A DNA stretch of 64,000 nt from Rugalucina vietnamica (Eukaryota > Mollusca > Bivalvia > Lucinida > Lucinidae), in assembly GCA_964017185.1 (NCBI GenBank), contig OZ024884.1:1663573-1727572 (forward strand), written 5' to 3'. This document shows positions 44,013 through 55,439 of the stretch, in pieces. Both the position numbers and the translations under genes were made by a program. How positions within the stretch are numbered: position 1 is the stretch's first letter; each line of letters starts with the position of its first letter. The notes beneath the pieces were generated by a model, which did no database searches, was not told where the DNA came from, and saw only the letters and a list, made by a program, of their open reading frames with translations.

Positions 44013-44569
44013 GAAGGGACAAGTAGGCAAAGATCAGGAAAAGGCGCAATCAGAAAAAGATTCCCACTCCAAAAACCGAGGTGGGAAAAAACAAACTAAC
44101 AATTAGGTACTTATACCATGAAAACATATCGTAAGCCGCATGAGCAGCTATTTTCCCAAGAGGTGGCTACTCAGTTATCTTAACTTAACTAAAAATATGA
44201 AAACATACATAAGGCACCAACAGCACAAAAATTTTAAACACCAAGACATAAAACAAAAAGAACCACCACAGAAGTATCGCCTTGGAACGATCAGTAACAC
44301 AAAGTTACTGGCGGGCTTAAACCGGTTTTACAGGCGCCTAACCTCACCCTCAGCTTCTGCAGTGGGTCATAACATTTAGTTAGTTCTTCGGTCCTCGTGG
44401 TGAAACTAGTCAATGAATCATCAAGAGCAAACATATAAATCATGATAAACATCCTGATGAATCAAAAACCAGGACTCACAGATTGAGTAAGCTGCCCGGC
44501 GATGGAGATCCCTGGGCGCCGAATAACCTACTAATTTTGGAGCAAAATAAATACGCCAGTTAGACCCCG
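44013..44569 (-). mobile_element. Antisense Penelope-like 3' end (segment 3)
   Basis: Terminal repeat from GGACAAGTAGGCAAAGATCA to CCGGTTTTACAGGCGCC, then antisense UTR to CCCCGGTGGGCCAAGC. CCGGTTTTACAGGCGCC near 44323 is the empty site for the sense insertion at 59817-61894 in segment 4, and ATAAACATCCTGATGAA near 44445 is the empty site for the antisense insertion at 62015-63310. Confidence 0.8.
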
Positions 44570-44676
44570 GTGGGCCAAGCAACAAACATTGAACTTGGGA
44601 GATACATAAATCCAAAAATCCCACTAGCACAGAGATTGTGTAAAGTGTGTGAAAGCCGTGCTGTTGAGGATGAAAA
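44570..44676 (+). pseudogene. LINE zinc-knuckle fragment (left half, segment 3)
   Basis: IELGRYINPKIPLAQRLCKV then CESRAVEDEK, directly followed by GGTACAAGTAGG of a Penelope-like repeat. Confidence 0.7.
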
Positions 44677-45278
44677 GGTACAAGTAGGCAAAGATCAGGA
44701 AAAGGCGCAATCAGAAAAAGATTCCCACTCCAAAAACCGAGGTGGGAAAAAACAAAACCAACAATCAGGTACTTATACCACGAAAACATTTCGTAAGCCG
44801 AATGAGCAGCTATTTTCCCAATAGGTGGCCACTCAGTTACCTTATTTTAACTAAAAATATGAAAACATACATAAGGCGCCAACAGCACAAAAATATTTTA
44901 AACAGCAAGACATAAAACAAAAAGAACCACCACAGAAGTATCGACTTGGAACGATCAGTAACACAAAGTTACTGGCGGGTTTAAATCGATTTTACATGGC
45001 CAAAACCTCACCCTCATCTTCTGCAGTGGCTCTGATATACACACATATAAACATGCAATAAGGAAATCATGTTAAGAAATATAAAACATAGGTACCAACG
45101 TATAACATGTATAACGGAAAGCAGGGTGAGCAGCTATTGAAGGTAAGGTGGTCACAGTGCTAGCTTGGACTCAACAAATAAAATGCAGAGGGCTAAGTGA
45201 ACAGCCAATTGACATTCGGGTGGCCACAAAGTCATACAACAAAAACTCATTATTGGAATAACTTGGATAAATACTTTC
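44677..45278 (-). mobile_element. Antisense Penelope-like 3' repeat inserted in the LINE fragment
   Basis: Runs from GGTACAAGTAGGCAAAGATC through the terminal repeat to the diverged UTR. The LINE reading frame resumes at HFLVEC afterwards. Confidence 0.7.
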
Positions 45279-45722
45279 TTGGATAGACACTTTCTTGTGG
45301 AGTGCTCAGGATATAATGCTCTGAGAAATGAACTGTTTACGAAAATAAACATTCACCACCTGGCAGATGATGAGAAATTTAAATACTGTTTGATTGAAGC
45401 AGACTGCAAACCGGTATCAAACTTTTTGATAAGTGCATACGAGAAAAGAAACGTTATGTTATCTAGGCGATGAATAGGATAATACACATATAATTCCAAT
45501 TCTAGCGTATGATCAGTTGAAATGTTGACTACTTTTAAAATAAGACTATTAAAAGTTCATTCCAGGAATAATACCGATGAATAGTGACAGTGCATCATAA
45601 GCCTTCGTAGGCTGGCTGTTAAATATCATATATACACTGTATTTATATTGTATTTGTATAGTTGCATGTATATTATTGTGTAACAGGTTGTACTTCAAAT
45701 AATAATAAACTACTACTACTCC
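45279..45722 (+). pseudogene. LINE ORF2 C-terminus and tail (right half, segment 3)
   Basis: RHFLVECSGYNALRNELF to a stop at 45473, then the 3' UTR ending in (TAC)n. Twin of 12513-12957. Confidence 0.7.
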
Positions 45723-45767
45723 AAACAACAAGCTCCGGCCCCAATCAACTAAAATGAATAGCTTTAA

Positions 45768-46631
45768 GGATGTTCGCTGCTAACATTTGACATTTCGGAA
45801 CTTCCGGTTTTTCTTTTCTTGAATATCTCGTAAACGGATGCAGATATTTTCCTAATATTTTATATTTGGATACATATTGATGATATGCATTGAATGAGCC
45901 ATAAAAATTGTCAATCTAAGAATCTTCATTTATTTCACCCCATTTCCTGCAACTTTTCGGAAAATTTTAGTTGTCAGTAAAATTTAGGGGGTAGGGTAGA
46001 TTCTAAGTCAGTCTTTGTGTCTTTAGTGTGCTGGTTTTAAAATTTTAGGTGGTTTTATGAAATGGGCTTTTAGAAACAAAACAGTCGAAGAAAGGCTGAA
46101 AATGGCGATTTTCAAGTTGTTGGTTCTCTCTTATGTGCTCACTACCCTATATATTTCTTTCTTTTATTCGAACAATATTACCAAGTTCTATGTTATGTGA
46201 AAATACAAGAAAAAGTTTGAATCAACAAATATGAATTTGGCACATTTCAAAATATTGATTTTTTCCAACTTTTCAAGTATGGGGGTAGGGTTGAAAAAGG
46301 AATCGTAAAATTTTGTCATCCACTCCCAGTTGCAAATTTTTCTATGCTTTTGGTCCAAAATAGTCTGCGTTACGTAAATATTATGACTTTTGAAAGCATT
46401 CTAGGTATATGTTTGTTCAAGACAGGTATGTTTCAAAGAATTAAAAATTAAATTAATTATACCAAATTTAAAACATGGTGCTCAGAGGTTTCATTCAGAG
46501 GCTTGTAGCTTGAAAAAATGCACACTACCCTATATTTATTTTGCTTTCAAATGGCTTATGTTGTATTTTGGAATAAAAAAAGAGTGGTTAGAAAAAAAGT
46601 TTGAATACTTTTTCATTGGCAGCGAACATCC
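45768..46631. mobile_element. 864-bp MITE with TTAA target duplication
   Basis: GGATGTTCGCTGC is exactly inverted at GCAGCGAACATCC. TTAA flanks both sides (45764-45767, 46632-46635). The empty sites in the other flanks read AGCTTTAAATCGG (about 12995) and AGCTTTAAGTCG (about 26382). TTAA targets are used by piggyBac and Kolobok transposons. No transposase inside. Confidence 0.93.
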
Positions 46632-48939
46632 TTAAGTCGGGGCCAAGATCATGTCGTTATTTATTATTTGATACATCGTAAATTGCAAGAAAATATTTAA
46701 ATGCAATTTATTCACTGTTTCTTAAATAACTTAAAAGTTAATACTACTAAGTACTATGAAATTTAAAGAATGCACACATCACTTTCTTAATCTTCACGAT
46801 CTTGATTTGGACTCTGTAAATTTAAAGCTGATGATATTGTTTTCTCCTTCATATTGAAGTGAAAAATCGCGATTAATTCTATAGCTTTACGACCAGTGGC
46901 TCATATTAGTTAAGATAAAGTTGAACAAGAAAACAATATAAAGCAAAGGTCTATGAGGTGGCTTGAATCCCTGATTTTAACATAAGGAACTATAGCTTCC
47001 AAAATAGCAAGTAACATACTGTTCACGAGAGACCATGCCAGATGTAGATAATAAATTTAACAAGTTAAATCGATATCACATGTTATGAGCGAGATGGCGT
47101 CTATCTATAGCAACCCCATTTCTGAAAGCTACAAGTAGGCAATGATCAGGAAATGGCGCTAACAGAATGCAATTCCCACTCCACAAACCGCAGGGTGGGA
47201 AAAACTAAAATGAAAACTAGGTACTTAAACCAAGAAAACATATAGTAAGCCGAGTGAGTAGCTATTCCCAAATAGGCGGCCACTCAGATTTCAAAACTGA
47301 ACTAAAACTATGAAAACGTACATAAGGCTCATACAGACTCCAAAACACAAAACAATTAGAATCACAACAGAAGTATCGCCTTGACACGATCAATTGGGAC
47401 AATTACTGTGAAAGAGTTTACTGTGTAAAACCGGTTGAAGCCCGCCAGTAACTTTGTGTTACTGATCGTTCCAAAGCGATACTTCTGTGCTGGTTCTTTA
47501 TGTTTTATGTCTTGGTGTTTAATAGTTTTGTGCTGTTGGCGCCTTATGTATGTTTTAATATTTTTAGTTAAGTTTAGGTAACTGAGTGGCCACCTATTGG
47601 GAAAATAGCTGCTCATTCGGCTTACGATATGTTTTCATGGTACAAGTACCTGAATGTTAATCTAGTTTTTTCCCACTTCGGCTTTTGGAGTGGGAATCTT
47701 TTTCTGATCGCGCCTTTTCCTGATCTTTGCCTACTTGTACTCTTTCACTCTCACATCTTAACAGGAGTAGTGAAAACCAAACTATAATGTGAACTTTGGC
47801 GTGATATTTGAAGACAAAATGACAAACGGAGGGATAGACAGATGGAAAGTTGGAGGAGCAGGTGCGATAAAATAATAAGACACATCGTTTACCACGTTTC
47901 TGCAGGTTGTTTTACCAAATGTAATCAAAATGACGCCTTTTTTAAAATCCCAGTTTGTGTTTTCGAGAACCAGACCTTCAAAAGAACAAGGTAGTGTTGT
48001 AAAGGAATAAAACGTTCAATAATGAATTATAAAAATGAGTATTTGCGTTTTATTTAGTTTCCAATTTTGAAGGAGCAATTTAAAATCAAACTTCGCTGAC
48101 ATTTCAGAATAACATAATAAAATAACTCGAGCCTCAAGAGCTTTGTTTCTTTAACAAATGCTTTAATTTGTTGACATTTCTGTGTTCAGAAGTTTCAATT
48201 ATTAATACAAAACATTCAAATCAGACTGTATGATATTTACTATCATTTCAGAATTTTATATATAAGGGTTTATTTCATAACATATTACACTCATGTTGGG
48301 CGACGCGACTGAGACCAAACTTACAGTGTTTATGATGTGAAGAAGAATCGATAACTTATAAATATATCTATGGATAAATGTAAAATGCTGCAGGTGGAAT
48401 CGAAATCCACACAATCTGTTCTGTTTGAGTTCAAAGCTATGTGATTTGGAAAACAATTTATAACATTTAATTAAAGAAATATAGTCGAAAAAAAGACTCT
48501 CAACACCTGACGTATTAAAACATCTTTCTTCGTTAAAGTAAATATATGTTCTACAAATAATATATGCGGAGGGAGTAATTCTAACATTACAGAATAGGGA
48601 GAATCAAGAAAAAAATGAACACATTACTGAAAACAAAGACAATAACAACCGAACAAAAGCTAGACAATAATGGTTTATTGTTTCATTAGACGTTCATGAA
48701 AGAAAACTTTCGAACGGTCTGGCTGATTATCATGTAAGTTGTTTGATGAATACGAAAGATTCGAAAGTGATTCTGTGGAAGCATAAACATTTCGAATACC
48801 AGATTCTTTGGTTTCTGTGGATGTATGCAGATTTCAAATGCTTGTACACATTTCAGACTTTAAATGTATTTTAAGGGTATTTATTTCAGAACCTCTTTAA
48901 CAACAGTCAACTACAAAATAAGTGCAGACAGATGCAAAA
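46632..48939. other. 5' flank block of GPCR-D
   Basis: Homologous to 12996-15330. Contains an inverted pair of Penelope-like repeats (47125-47400, 47430-47745), a degraded short repeat (47747-47872), and the conserved kilobase up to the receptor start. Confidence 0.6.
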
Positions 48940-49923
48940 ATGTCTGAGTATGTATTTTTTAACTTTAGCCAAGTCAACAATTCATGCGTCAATATTTCGA
49001 ATGTGAACCCTAAAGAAACAGACTTTGTTCCCACATTACACGATATTTACTTTGTGATAACCTTAACCATCTGTTCATTTGGGTTCATCGTGAATATTCT
49101 CAACATCATTGCTATATTGAATGCACCAGGAAAACTGACGCCTCACTCTAAACTTGTTATCAGCCTTGCGGTATCTGACATTTGTGTTCTGCTACCCACT
49201 CTAGTTGCAGTAATAAGAATTATTATAGCAAATCAATCTTGCTACTATGAATTGGTTGTACATAAGTATTTCCAACCAGGCGTCGTGTTAGTTTCGTTAT
49301 TAAATCTTCTAATGTTAGGGATAGATCATTATATAGCGATTGTTAAACCACTGCATTATGACAGAATATTGTCTACAAAACGCATAAGCGCATGCGTGGC
49401 CTTTATTTGGACTTTTAGTTTCGTCGCAAGTGTAATTGAAATCATTCCTAAGATTATAAGCTACTTTAAAAGCAATGATGACCAATTTTGTCTTTATATG
49501 ATCGTAGAATATATGCCAAGATTCACATATTTACTTGTTATACCCGTGTTTATTGTGTTAGTCATTATATACACGCGAATCTATGTGGCATACACAAAGT
49601 ATGTTACACGACGTCAGATCTTTCATCCAGACGACCAACACAACAATAAAGCCATTGTCACGACGTTATTGATAATTATAACATTTATGATTGTTTGGGT
49701 TCCTGTAAGTGTAATGTCTATAATAAGTACTATATATTATACAGCCGTATTAATTCTTTTGAATTCATCATGTGATGCACTGATTTACGCAGTGCGGCTA
49801 GAAGTTGTCAAACAAGGGTATAAAATTGTCCTTACAAAATTATGTAGAAAGTGTGGTATTCGTTTAGCCATCGGCCAAACAGTTACAGCCAGACCCAGGA
49901 TAGAATTACAAAATATGGGTTAA
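48940..49923 (+). CDS. GPCR-D: class A orphan receptor with two in-frame deletions
   Basis: 327 residues, open from ATG to QNMG. Relative to GPCR-B it lacks 7 residues (TLLVGDV) in extracellular loop 1 and 17 residues (RMIFNDWLWFILVMCGN) covering loop 3 and the outer part of TM7. It keeps the loop Cys pair, IDHYIAI, TM4 Trp (FIWTFSF), TM5 Pro, WVP in TM6 (VWVP) and DALIY. The shortened seventh segment (AVLILLNSSCDALIYAVRL) is about 19 residues with hydrophobic character, so the chain may still cross the membrane seven times, but the outer ligand-facing end is gone. It may be a recent loss-of-function copy or an altered receptor. Confidence 0.75.
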   Translation: MSEYVFFNFSQVNNSCVNISNVNPKETDFVPTLHDIYFVITLTICSFGFIVNILNIIAILNAPGKLTPHSKLVISLAVSDICVLLPTLVAVIRIIIANQSCYYELVVHKYFQPGVVLVSLLNLLMLGIDHYIAIVKPLHYDRILSTKRISACVAFIWTFSFVASVIEIIPKIISYFKSNDDQFCLYMIVEYMPRFTYLLVIPVFIVLVIIYTRIYVAYTKYVTRRQIFHPDDQHNNKAIVTTLLIIITFMIVWVPVSVMSIISTIYYTAVLILLNSSCDALIYAVRLEVVKQGYKIVLTKLCRKCGIRLAIGQTVTARPRIELQNMG

Positions 49924-50181
49924 GAATGCAGCGTTGTGTTAATATCGTCTGAGACCGTTACTTATCTTTCTCATATAGAACAGATAGACGGACCACAGTC
50001 TCTTCAAAACATAGACGTTTTGATTCTCGTGTACATGTTATTTATATTATGATTGCAAATTAATTGTTGGATTGATTCTATGGAAGTATGACCAGCTTGT
50101 ACATATTCACGATACCAGGATTGTAATTTCAAAAAATCTTAAAAACAATCAACTACAAAATAAGTACAGACAGACGCAAAA

Positions 50182-51185
50182 ATGGCTGAATGTGCATATT
50201 TGAATTTTAGCCAAGCCAACAATCCATTTGTAAACATTTCGAATAAGCACCGCAACGGAAGAAACATCAACGCTGAAAGAAGATATTACAATATATATCT
50301 TCTTTATGTTAACAATACCTTTTGTCCATTTGAAATAATCATAAACATTCGCAACATCATTGGTATATTGAATGAAACAGGAAAACGGACGCCACACTCT
50401 AAACTGGTTAACAGCCTTACAGTATTTCACATTAGTGATGTGCTAACCGCCCTATTTACAGAAATAAGTATATAGCTGTAGTTTTGGCAAAATGAAATAT
50501 ATTGTTATTATACTATTATTTGGTTGAACAGGGTGTCCAAAAACGTAGCTGCTACAAAATAGGTTTACTATTTATTTCATTTTCACAGATAATTCAACCA
50601 AACTTATCAGGAGTCTTTAGATTATGTACTTTTCAAAAATGACCACCATTATTGTAAATGGCCACTTTCGGAGAAACGAAAATTTTACAAAACACATGGT
50701 CGTTCACTCCCAATTTTGGAAAAGAATCTCCATTTTTCACTACATTTTGTCCAGTTTTTAATAAATGCTTTTAGTCTCTGATAATTATCGTTACTTCACT
50801 CTCTTAGTAACATTTTTAAGGGAAAATAAAGGCTTGAAAATGCTTGGATATTGCATTTTGCTACTGCTTTTCATTTCCACGCATGCGAGTTGCATCAGAC
50901 AACAGGAAGTGACATCCCAGATTCGTTATGACGTCACTTGCTCATGAAGCTTTACCTAGCAAACTGGAGGTCATATTATGAATCAAATATAACAACAGTC
51001 CTTCTGTTTAAAATATTTTGCTTTACATCTGCTTTATTTAACAAAGCTGTTCATTTTTTTTGTAGCGGCTACGTTTTTTTGGACACCCTGTATATACGTA
51101 TATTCAACAAGGCGCCGTGTTAGTTTCATTGATAAATTTTCTCAAGCTAAATTTGGCCATTACATAGCGATAATACTTCACAGCT
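50182..51185 (+). pseudogene. GPCR pseudogene psi4, split by a MITE
   Basis: ATGGCTGAATGTGCA opens 97 codons to 50475; further decay relative to psi2/3 (NNPFVNIS for NNSCVNIS, TVFHISD for TVSDISD). The MITE occupies 50529-51090, then VLVSLINFL remains. Details in and around the MITE (GTAACATTTTTAAGGG, CACGCATGCGAG) match psi1 and differ from psi2/psi3. Confidence 0.88.
50529..51090. mobile_element. MITE with TIRs (copy 4, left TA mutated)
   Basis: Same ends and site as the other copies. The left flank reads GGTTGAA where others have GGTTGTA. About 20 bases are missing inside. Confidence 0.88.
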
Positions 51186-51264
51186 GAGAAACACGTACGG
51201 AATGGGTGCCGCACAATGAAACTCTAACCAAAAATGAGATGAGAAATTCGAGTTTTCTCCTATA

Positions 51265-51517
51265 TGGTTTACTCTATTGACTGCTAGATACGTGCAGTCA
51301 ATGAAGATATTAAACATTTATTGAATGAGAGTAACACAAGGAATTCAGGTTATTTCGTTTTAGCAAACACTTCCGCCCAATGAACATATAGTACTTCCAA
51401 CATAATAACATTGAAGTGTTTGCGAAAACGAAATAACCGGGATTTCTGATGCTCCTTTCTTCCAATAAATGTTCAATTTCTGCATTGACTGCACCTATCT
51501 GTCAGTCAATAGAAGAA
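51265..51517. repeat. Palindrome copy 4
   Basis: Both arms complete, as at 1036-1275. Confidence 0.8.
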
Positions 51518-52173
51518 TCGCCGTTGGAAAAATTTAGAAAATCTAACCTCAACTTCGTTCTCAGTTGCTGTGTGTGTCATCGATCATTTATCGGTTTGTA
51601 TATATTCAATAACACGTGATTGTCAGTAGTGATAATTGTTAAACGGCTAAAACACAATCAGGGTGGACATTTCACAAAATACATATTATAGGCCAACATT
51701 TTGCCTTGGTGCACTCCTAGAATGATGTAAATGTCATGGCTTAATGTTCACTGGCTTTAATTGGCCATTTTTGTGTGTTATAAAGTTTCACTTCAAAAAT
51801 TCTGTATTTTTGTTCATATTCTCCATTATGGCTAATTATTTAATGAGAATCTTAATAAGGATCAAGATTTTAGAGTGCTTCCAGGCCGTTCTGGTGACGT
51901 AAATCTCTAGCTCTTACTATAGATTAACAATTAATTATGAAACAGCGCTGTTGCACTATAATAGTGCCGCCTTCTGTTAGCGTTGGCTGTGTTTACTTGC
52001 GAGAGTAAGATACAGTCTCCTCGAATCATGTCCTATCAGCTGACGGCGTGTAAAACCGACATCATGACGCCAGACAACGTAAGACTCTCATATAGGGCAA
52101 TGACAATTTGACGCCATAGTGTCGTAATCGATTTCTAGGCAACCTACGAATCACAGGCTAGGTAATTAGAGCC

Positions 52174-52285
52174 ATGGATAAAAGGATTTGTATCAAAACA
52201 GCTGACGGAAAACAAACTGCGTCGTGCGTAGCGCCGATAGGTTTTCGGTTCTGTAAACCATCCCGAACTTATCTCGTATTTCAAG
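52174..52285 (+). CDS. Candidate first exon (MDKRIC..), fullest of four copies
   Basis: ATG in the context GAGCCATGG starts MDKRICIKTADGKQ..SCVAPIGFRFCKPSRTYLVFQ and reaches TTCAAG|GTAGGC, a plausible splice donor. The frame stays open to 52407 if not spliced. Copies in segments 1, 2 and 3 are truncated. There is no family I recognise. It has three Cys and no signal peptide. The next exon is not identified. It could be the real 5' exon of a host gene duplicated along with the receptors, or chance. Confidence 0.35.
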
Positions 52286-52989
52286 GTAGGCCTAGAAGCA
52301 AACAATCGATTTTAACTAATGCTCAGGTAAATTTACTGAGACTTTCCGATGATATCCGATATTGGCCGGCAATATTCGATTATCATCCGGCTAATCTGTC
52401 CAGGTAATGTCAATGCCTGGGGACAGTTGTCTTATCGATATAAATCAATTGTTGATCCCTTAGCTGTCTTGGTTGAGTGGTTTAGGTCGCCGATTTCATA
52501 AACCGAGTTAGAATTTAATAATGTGCAATGGACGTGGTTGTGAAGTTACATTTTTCATCGGACCAGTTCTGACAACATGGATGACAGAAATATTCAACTA
52601 TGACGCACAGCGAAATGCTTACATATCTGTACATAAAGCTAACAAAAATATGCCTTTCTTTCTTTTATGAAGGAAGGAAGGAACGAAGGAACGAAGGAAC
52701 GAAGGAAGGAACGAATTACCGTTTAAACGAAAACTGTGAATGTTGATGCACGTGTATCTTTATGAAGAATATGCAATTTTAAAAAAATCTTAAGTTTTTA
52801 CTGAGGGGCTTTACCTGCGCCTATAATCGACGGGTCGACCACCTTGCCACTAGTTGAATATTGTTGTTGGTCTTTTTTTTTTTCGTTGCAAAAAACATCA
52901 ATAAAAATGCAATTACATAATTGAAAAAGGTTGTTTTTGAGCACAAGTCTAATTTTCTATTTCTTTCGAACATTATCTACATCGGCACT
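52286..52989. other. Intergenic sequence shared with segment 1
   Basis: Corresponds to 1994-2524, including the microsatellite at 52668-52713. No further gene. Confidence 0.5.
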
Positions 52990-52994
52990 ATCTT
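52990..52994. other. Empty target site of the 2.4-kb transposon
   Basis: GCACTATCTTGCTAC with a single ATCTT; segment 1 has the 2412-bp insert between two copies of it. Confidence 0.9.
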
Positions 52995-54861
52995 GCTACA
53001 ATACGATGCCCCTATCTGTGAAAAAGTCTTTTCATGACAAAACTACATGTGCGTCAAAATTACATACGGATCAGCATGCACAAATGTTAACCCATTCTTT
53101 GAGAAACAAAAAATGAAGAAAAAAAATATTTATGTTAATTCGTTTATCATTATTATTATAATAAATATTGTTGTTATTTTTTTTTTCTGATCCAATCCAA
53201 TATGATACTGATTTTGTTCGAACAGTACACTTTGTGGGTAAATGTCTTAAGTAGCTATCCCAGGCACGCGCCAGTATTTCGCTGAAGGGCTTAAAAGGCA
53301 AGCGTTATAAAAACATATTATAAAGTTTTGACACCTCTCTTAATGACCCGATAAAGTGAGCCGCGTCGCACGCAAACCTGCCTTTGGTGTTTCCAAATTT
53401 TGACAAAATCGACATGAATAAAGACAGAAGATAAGTTCATTGCTGAAAAAGCATTTCCCCATTTATGAAAAAATGTACGTTTACAATGTACATTTACAGC
53501 AAACACACATTTTGATAGTTACAGCTAAGATCATATAATTATAGTCATTAGTTTTGATATGCAAAACAATGATTTTCTCAATACTGGTAAGACGGCTGCT
53601 AACCTATGAGCCTTCGCGTGAGAAAACAAACAGTCTGGTTTTCCGACCAGGACCGACACAAACCGGTTTATTACATTACAGAAGCAAGCTAGAAGCTTGA
53701 AATTTCCGATTTAACTGGAAGAGAGGTCATCCTATCTGTGTAGCGAAAACAATGGCGATAAGAGCTGTGCACTTATTGGACAGCGTATCTGCACCTTTGT
53801 TTCGGCATATTAAGAATGTTTGTTTTCTCAAGCATTGGCTTAAAGTGCATATTTTATTCTATTATCATAATCTTAGTAATCAAATAATAATAAGTGTTTT
53901 CTGTGGTCTACATTGAGACGTTAAAATTGTATTTTCGCAATTACTGCAATGCAGACCTGCGTCATTGTTAAATCGCACAACATGTAATTGACGTTTAATA
54001 TTTGAATTCGTTGCATTCACAGGCTGTGCGAATTTACAATTATATTTGCTTTAAGTATTTCATTAAACAAATATGATTATGATGAATAGCAATACGAAAA
54101 TATTTAATAACCAATTATGATAAGATAATCATAAGAATAGAAATATTTTTTCTATACGTATGCAAATATAACAGAGACATAAGATCATAATGAAAATGTA
54201 TTTTTCCAAAATATGTGTCATATTTTCTAAATACATCAGGCATAAAAAAATCTACATGAATTACAATATTCTGTCTTTTACAAGTGTGTCATTTCCATAT
54301 ACAGTACATGTATGAGCGATAATCTTCGCCCGCGGCATTATTACCTGGAAGCTTGGTCGGGTCTTATCGGAGCATTTTACGGAGATGCACGGAAAATCAA
54401 GGGAGAAAAAATATTTATATTATTTTGCTGAATACTCAAACAGACCATTTTTTCGTTGTGTTACAAAAACAAAAGTTGCACCAGTTGAAAATATATTCTT
54501 TCCTCTAAACTAGACTGTTTGTGACGCATAACATTTTTTAACTATTATGTCCTAAACTTGCCGTTGAAGTCATGTACCATGACAATTTTTACCACTTGTT
54601 ACGGAAATTTCACTATATATTTAATTATTTTGCGCACTACTAGGTTACTTAACCCAAACAGACCATCTAATAATAGTGCTACTACAAAAATTTAAAAACC
54701 ATGTCAAAGATAAAGAATTGTTCTTTCTAATGCCGTTCGTGATGCAAAAATATCTCAAGAATTAAGAAAGTTATGAAAAGATAAAAAAATATTTCCTATA
54801 TGCCATATACAATAAATTGACCAATACCTGTAGACTTGCTAGTACGACTTTTGTCCCCCAT
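52995..54861. other. AT-rich sequence shared with segment 1, with one MITE
   Basis: Matches 4947-7316 without the foldback insertion. Includes the TGAGCC-type MITE at 53607-53839. From 54778 a 90-base stretch has no match in the other segments. Confidence 0.5.
53607..53839. mobile_element. TGAGCC-type MITE, orthologue of 6124-6357
   Basis: Same diverged ends and flanks as the segment 1 copy. Confidence 0.75.
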
Positions 54862-54937
54862 GGTTAAATGTAAACGTGCAAGGCTAGACTTGACCATCAC
54901 ATCAAACGGTAGAGGCCTACTAAGTGAAAGCTTTCTC

Positions 54938-55120
54938 GTATAAAAAGCGAAATCGCACGTCATTTTAGCAATTTATACACATATGGGAACACCTAGGGAG
55001 AAAGGCTAGGGAACAAAACGACGCCAGTTACGTCATACACCGGGTGCGTTACCTGATACCAGAATGGAACCAAATCTGTACGATCATGGTAAAGCACTCT
55101 TTTTCAACACAGAAAAAGGT
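54938..55120 (+). pseudogene. TATA-plus-small-ORF cassette (segment 4, stopped)
   Basis: TATAAAAAGCG and ATG at 54983 as in segment 2, but the frame meets TAG within ten codons (AAAGGCTAGG). Confidence 0.35.
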
Positions 55121-55408
55121 ACAATTAGACAATGATCAGGAAATGACGCAATCAGAAAGTTAAACCCACCCCATAAACCGAGGGGTGGGAAAAACTCAAA
55201 AGGCACTTAGGTACGTATACCAAGAAAAAGGTACAAGTGGGCAACGATCAGGAAAAGGCGCAATCAGAAAGAGATTCCCACTCCAAAAACTGAGGTGGGA
55301 AAAAATGAATTAACAATCAGGTATTTATACCATGAAAACATATCGTAAGCCGAATGAGCAGATATTTTCCCAAAAGGTGGCCACTCAGTTACCAAAACTT
55401 AACTCGTA
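55116..55408 (-). mobile_element. Old antisense Penelope-like variants (segment 4)
   Basis: As 19996-20290. The 3.55-kb insertion begins exactly after its TTAACTCGTA end. Confidence 0.65.
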
Positions 55409-55439
55409 CTGAGATAAAGATGAAGAGATAAGAAAGTCC

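Noticed and set aside
1-50255. Receptor pseudogenes spaced 16.6, 16.8 and 16.8 kb apart, suggesting a regular 16.8-kb unit
   Set aside because: The contents differ (a 7.4-kb insertion in one, an extra receptor block in another), so the equal spacing is coincidence and not a fixed repeat unit.
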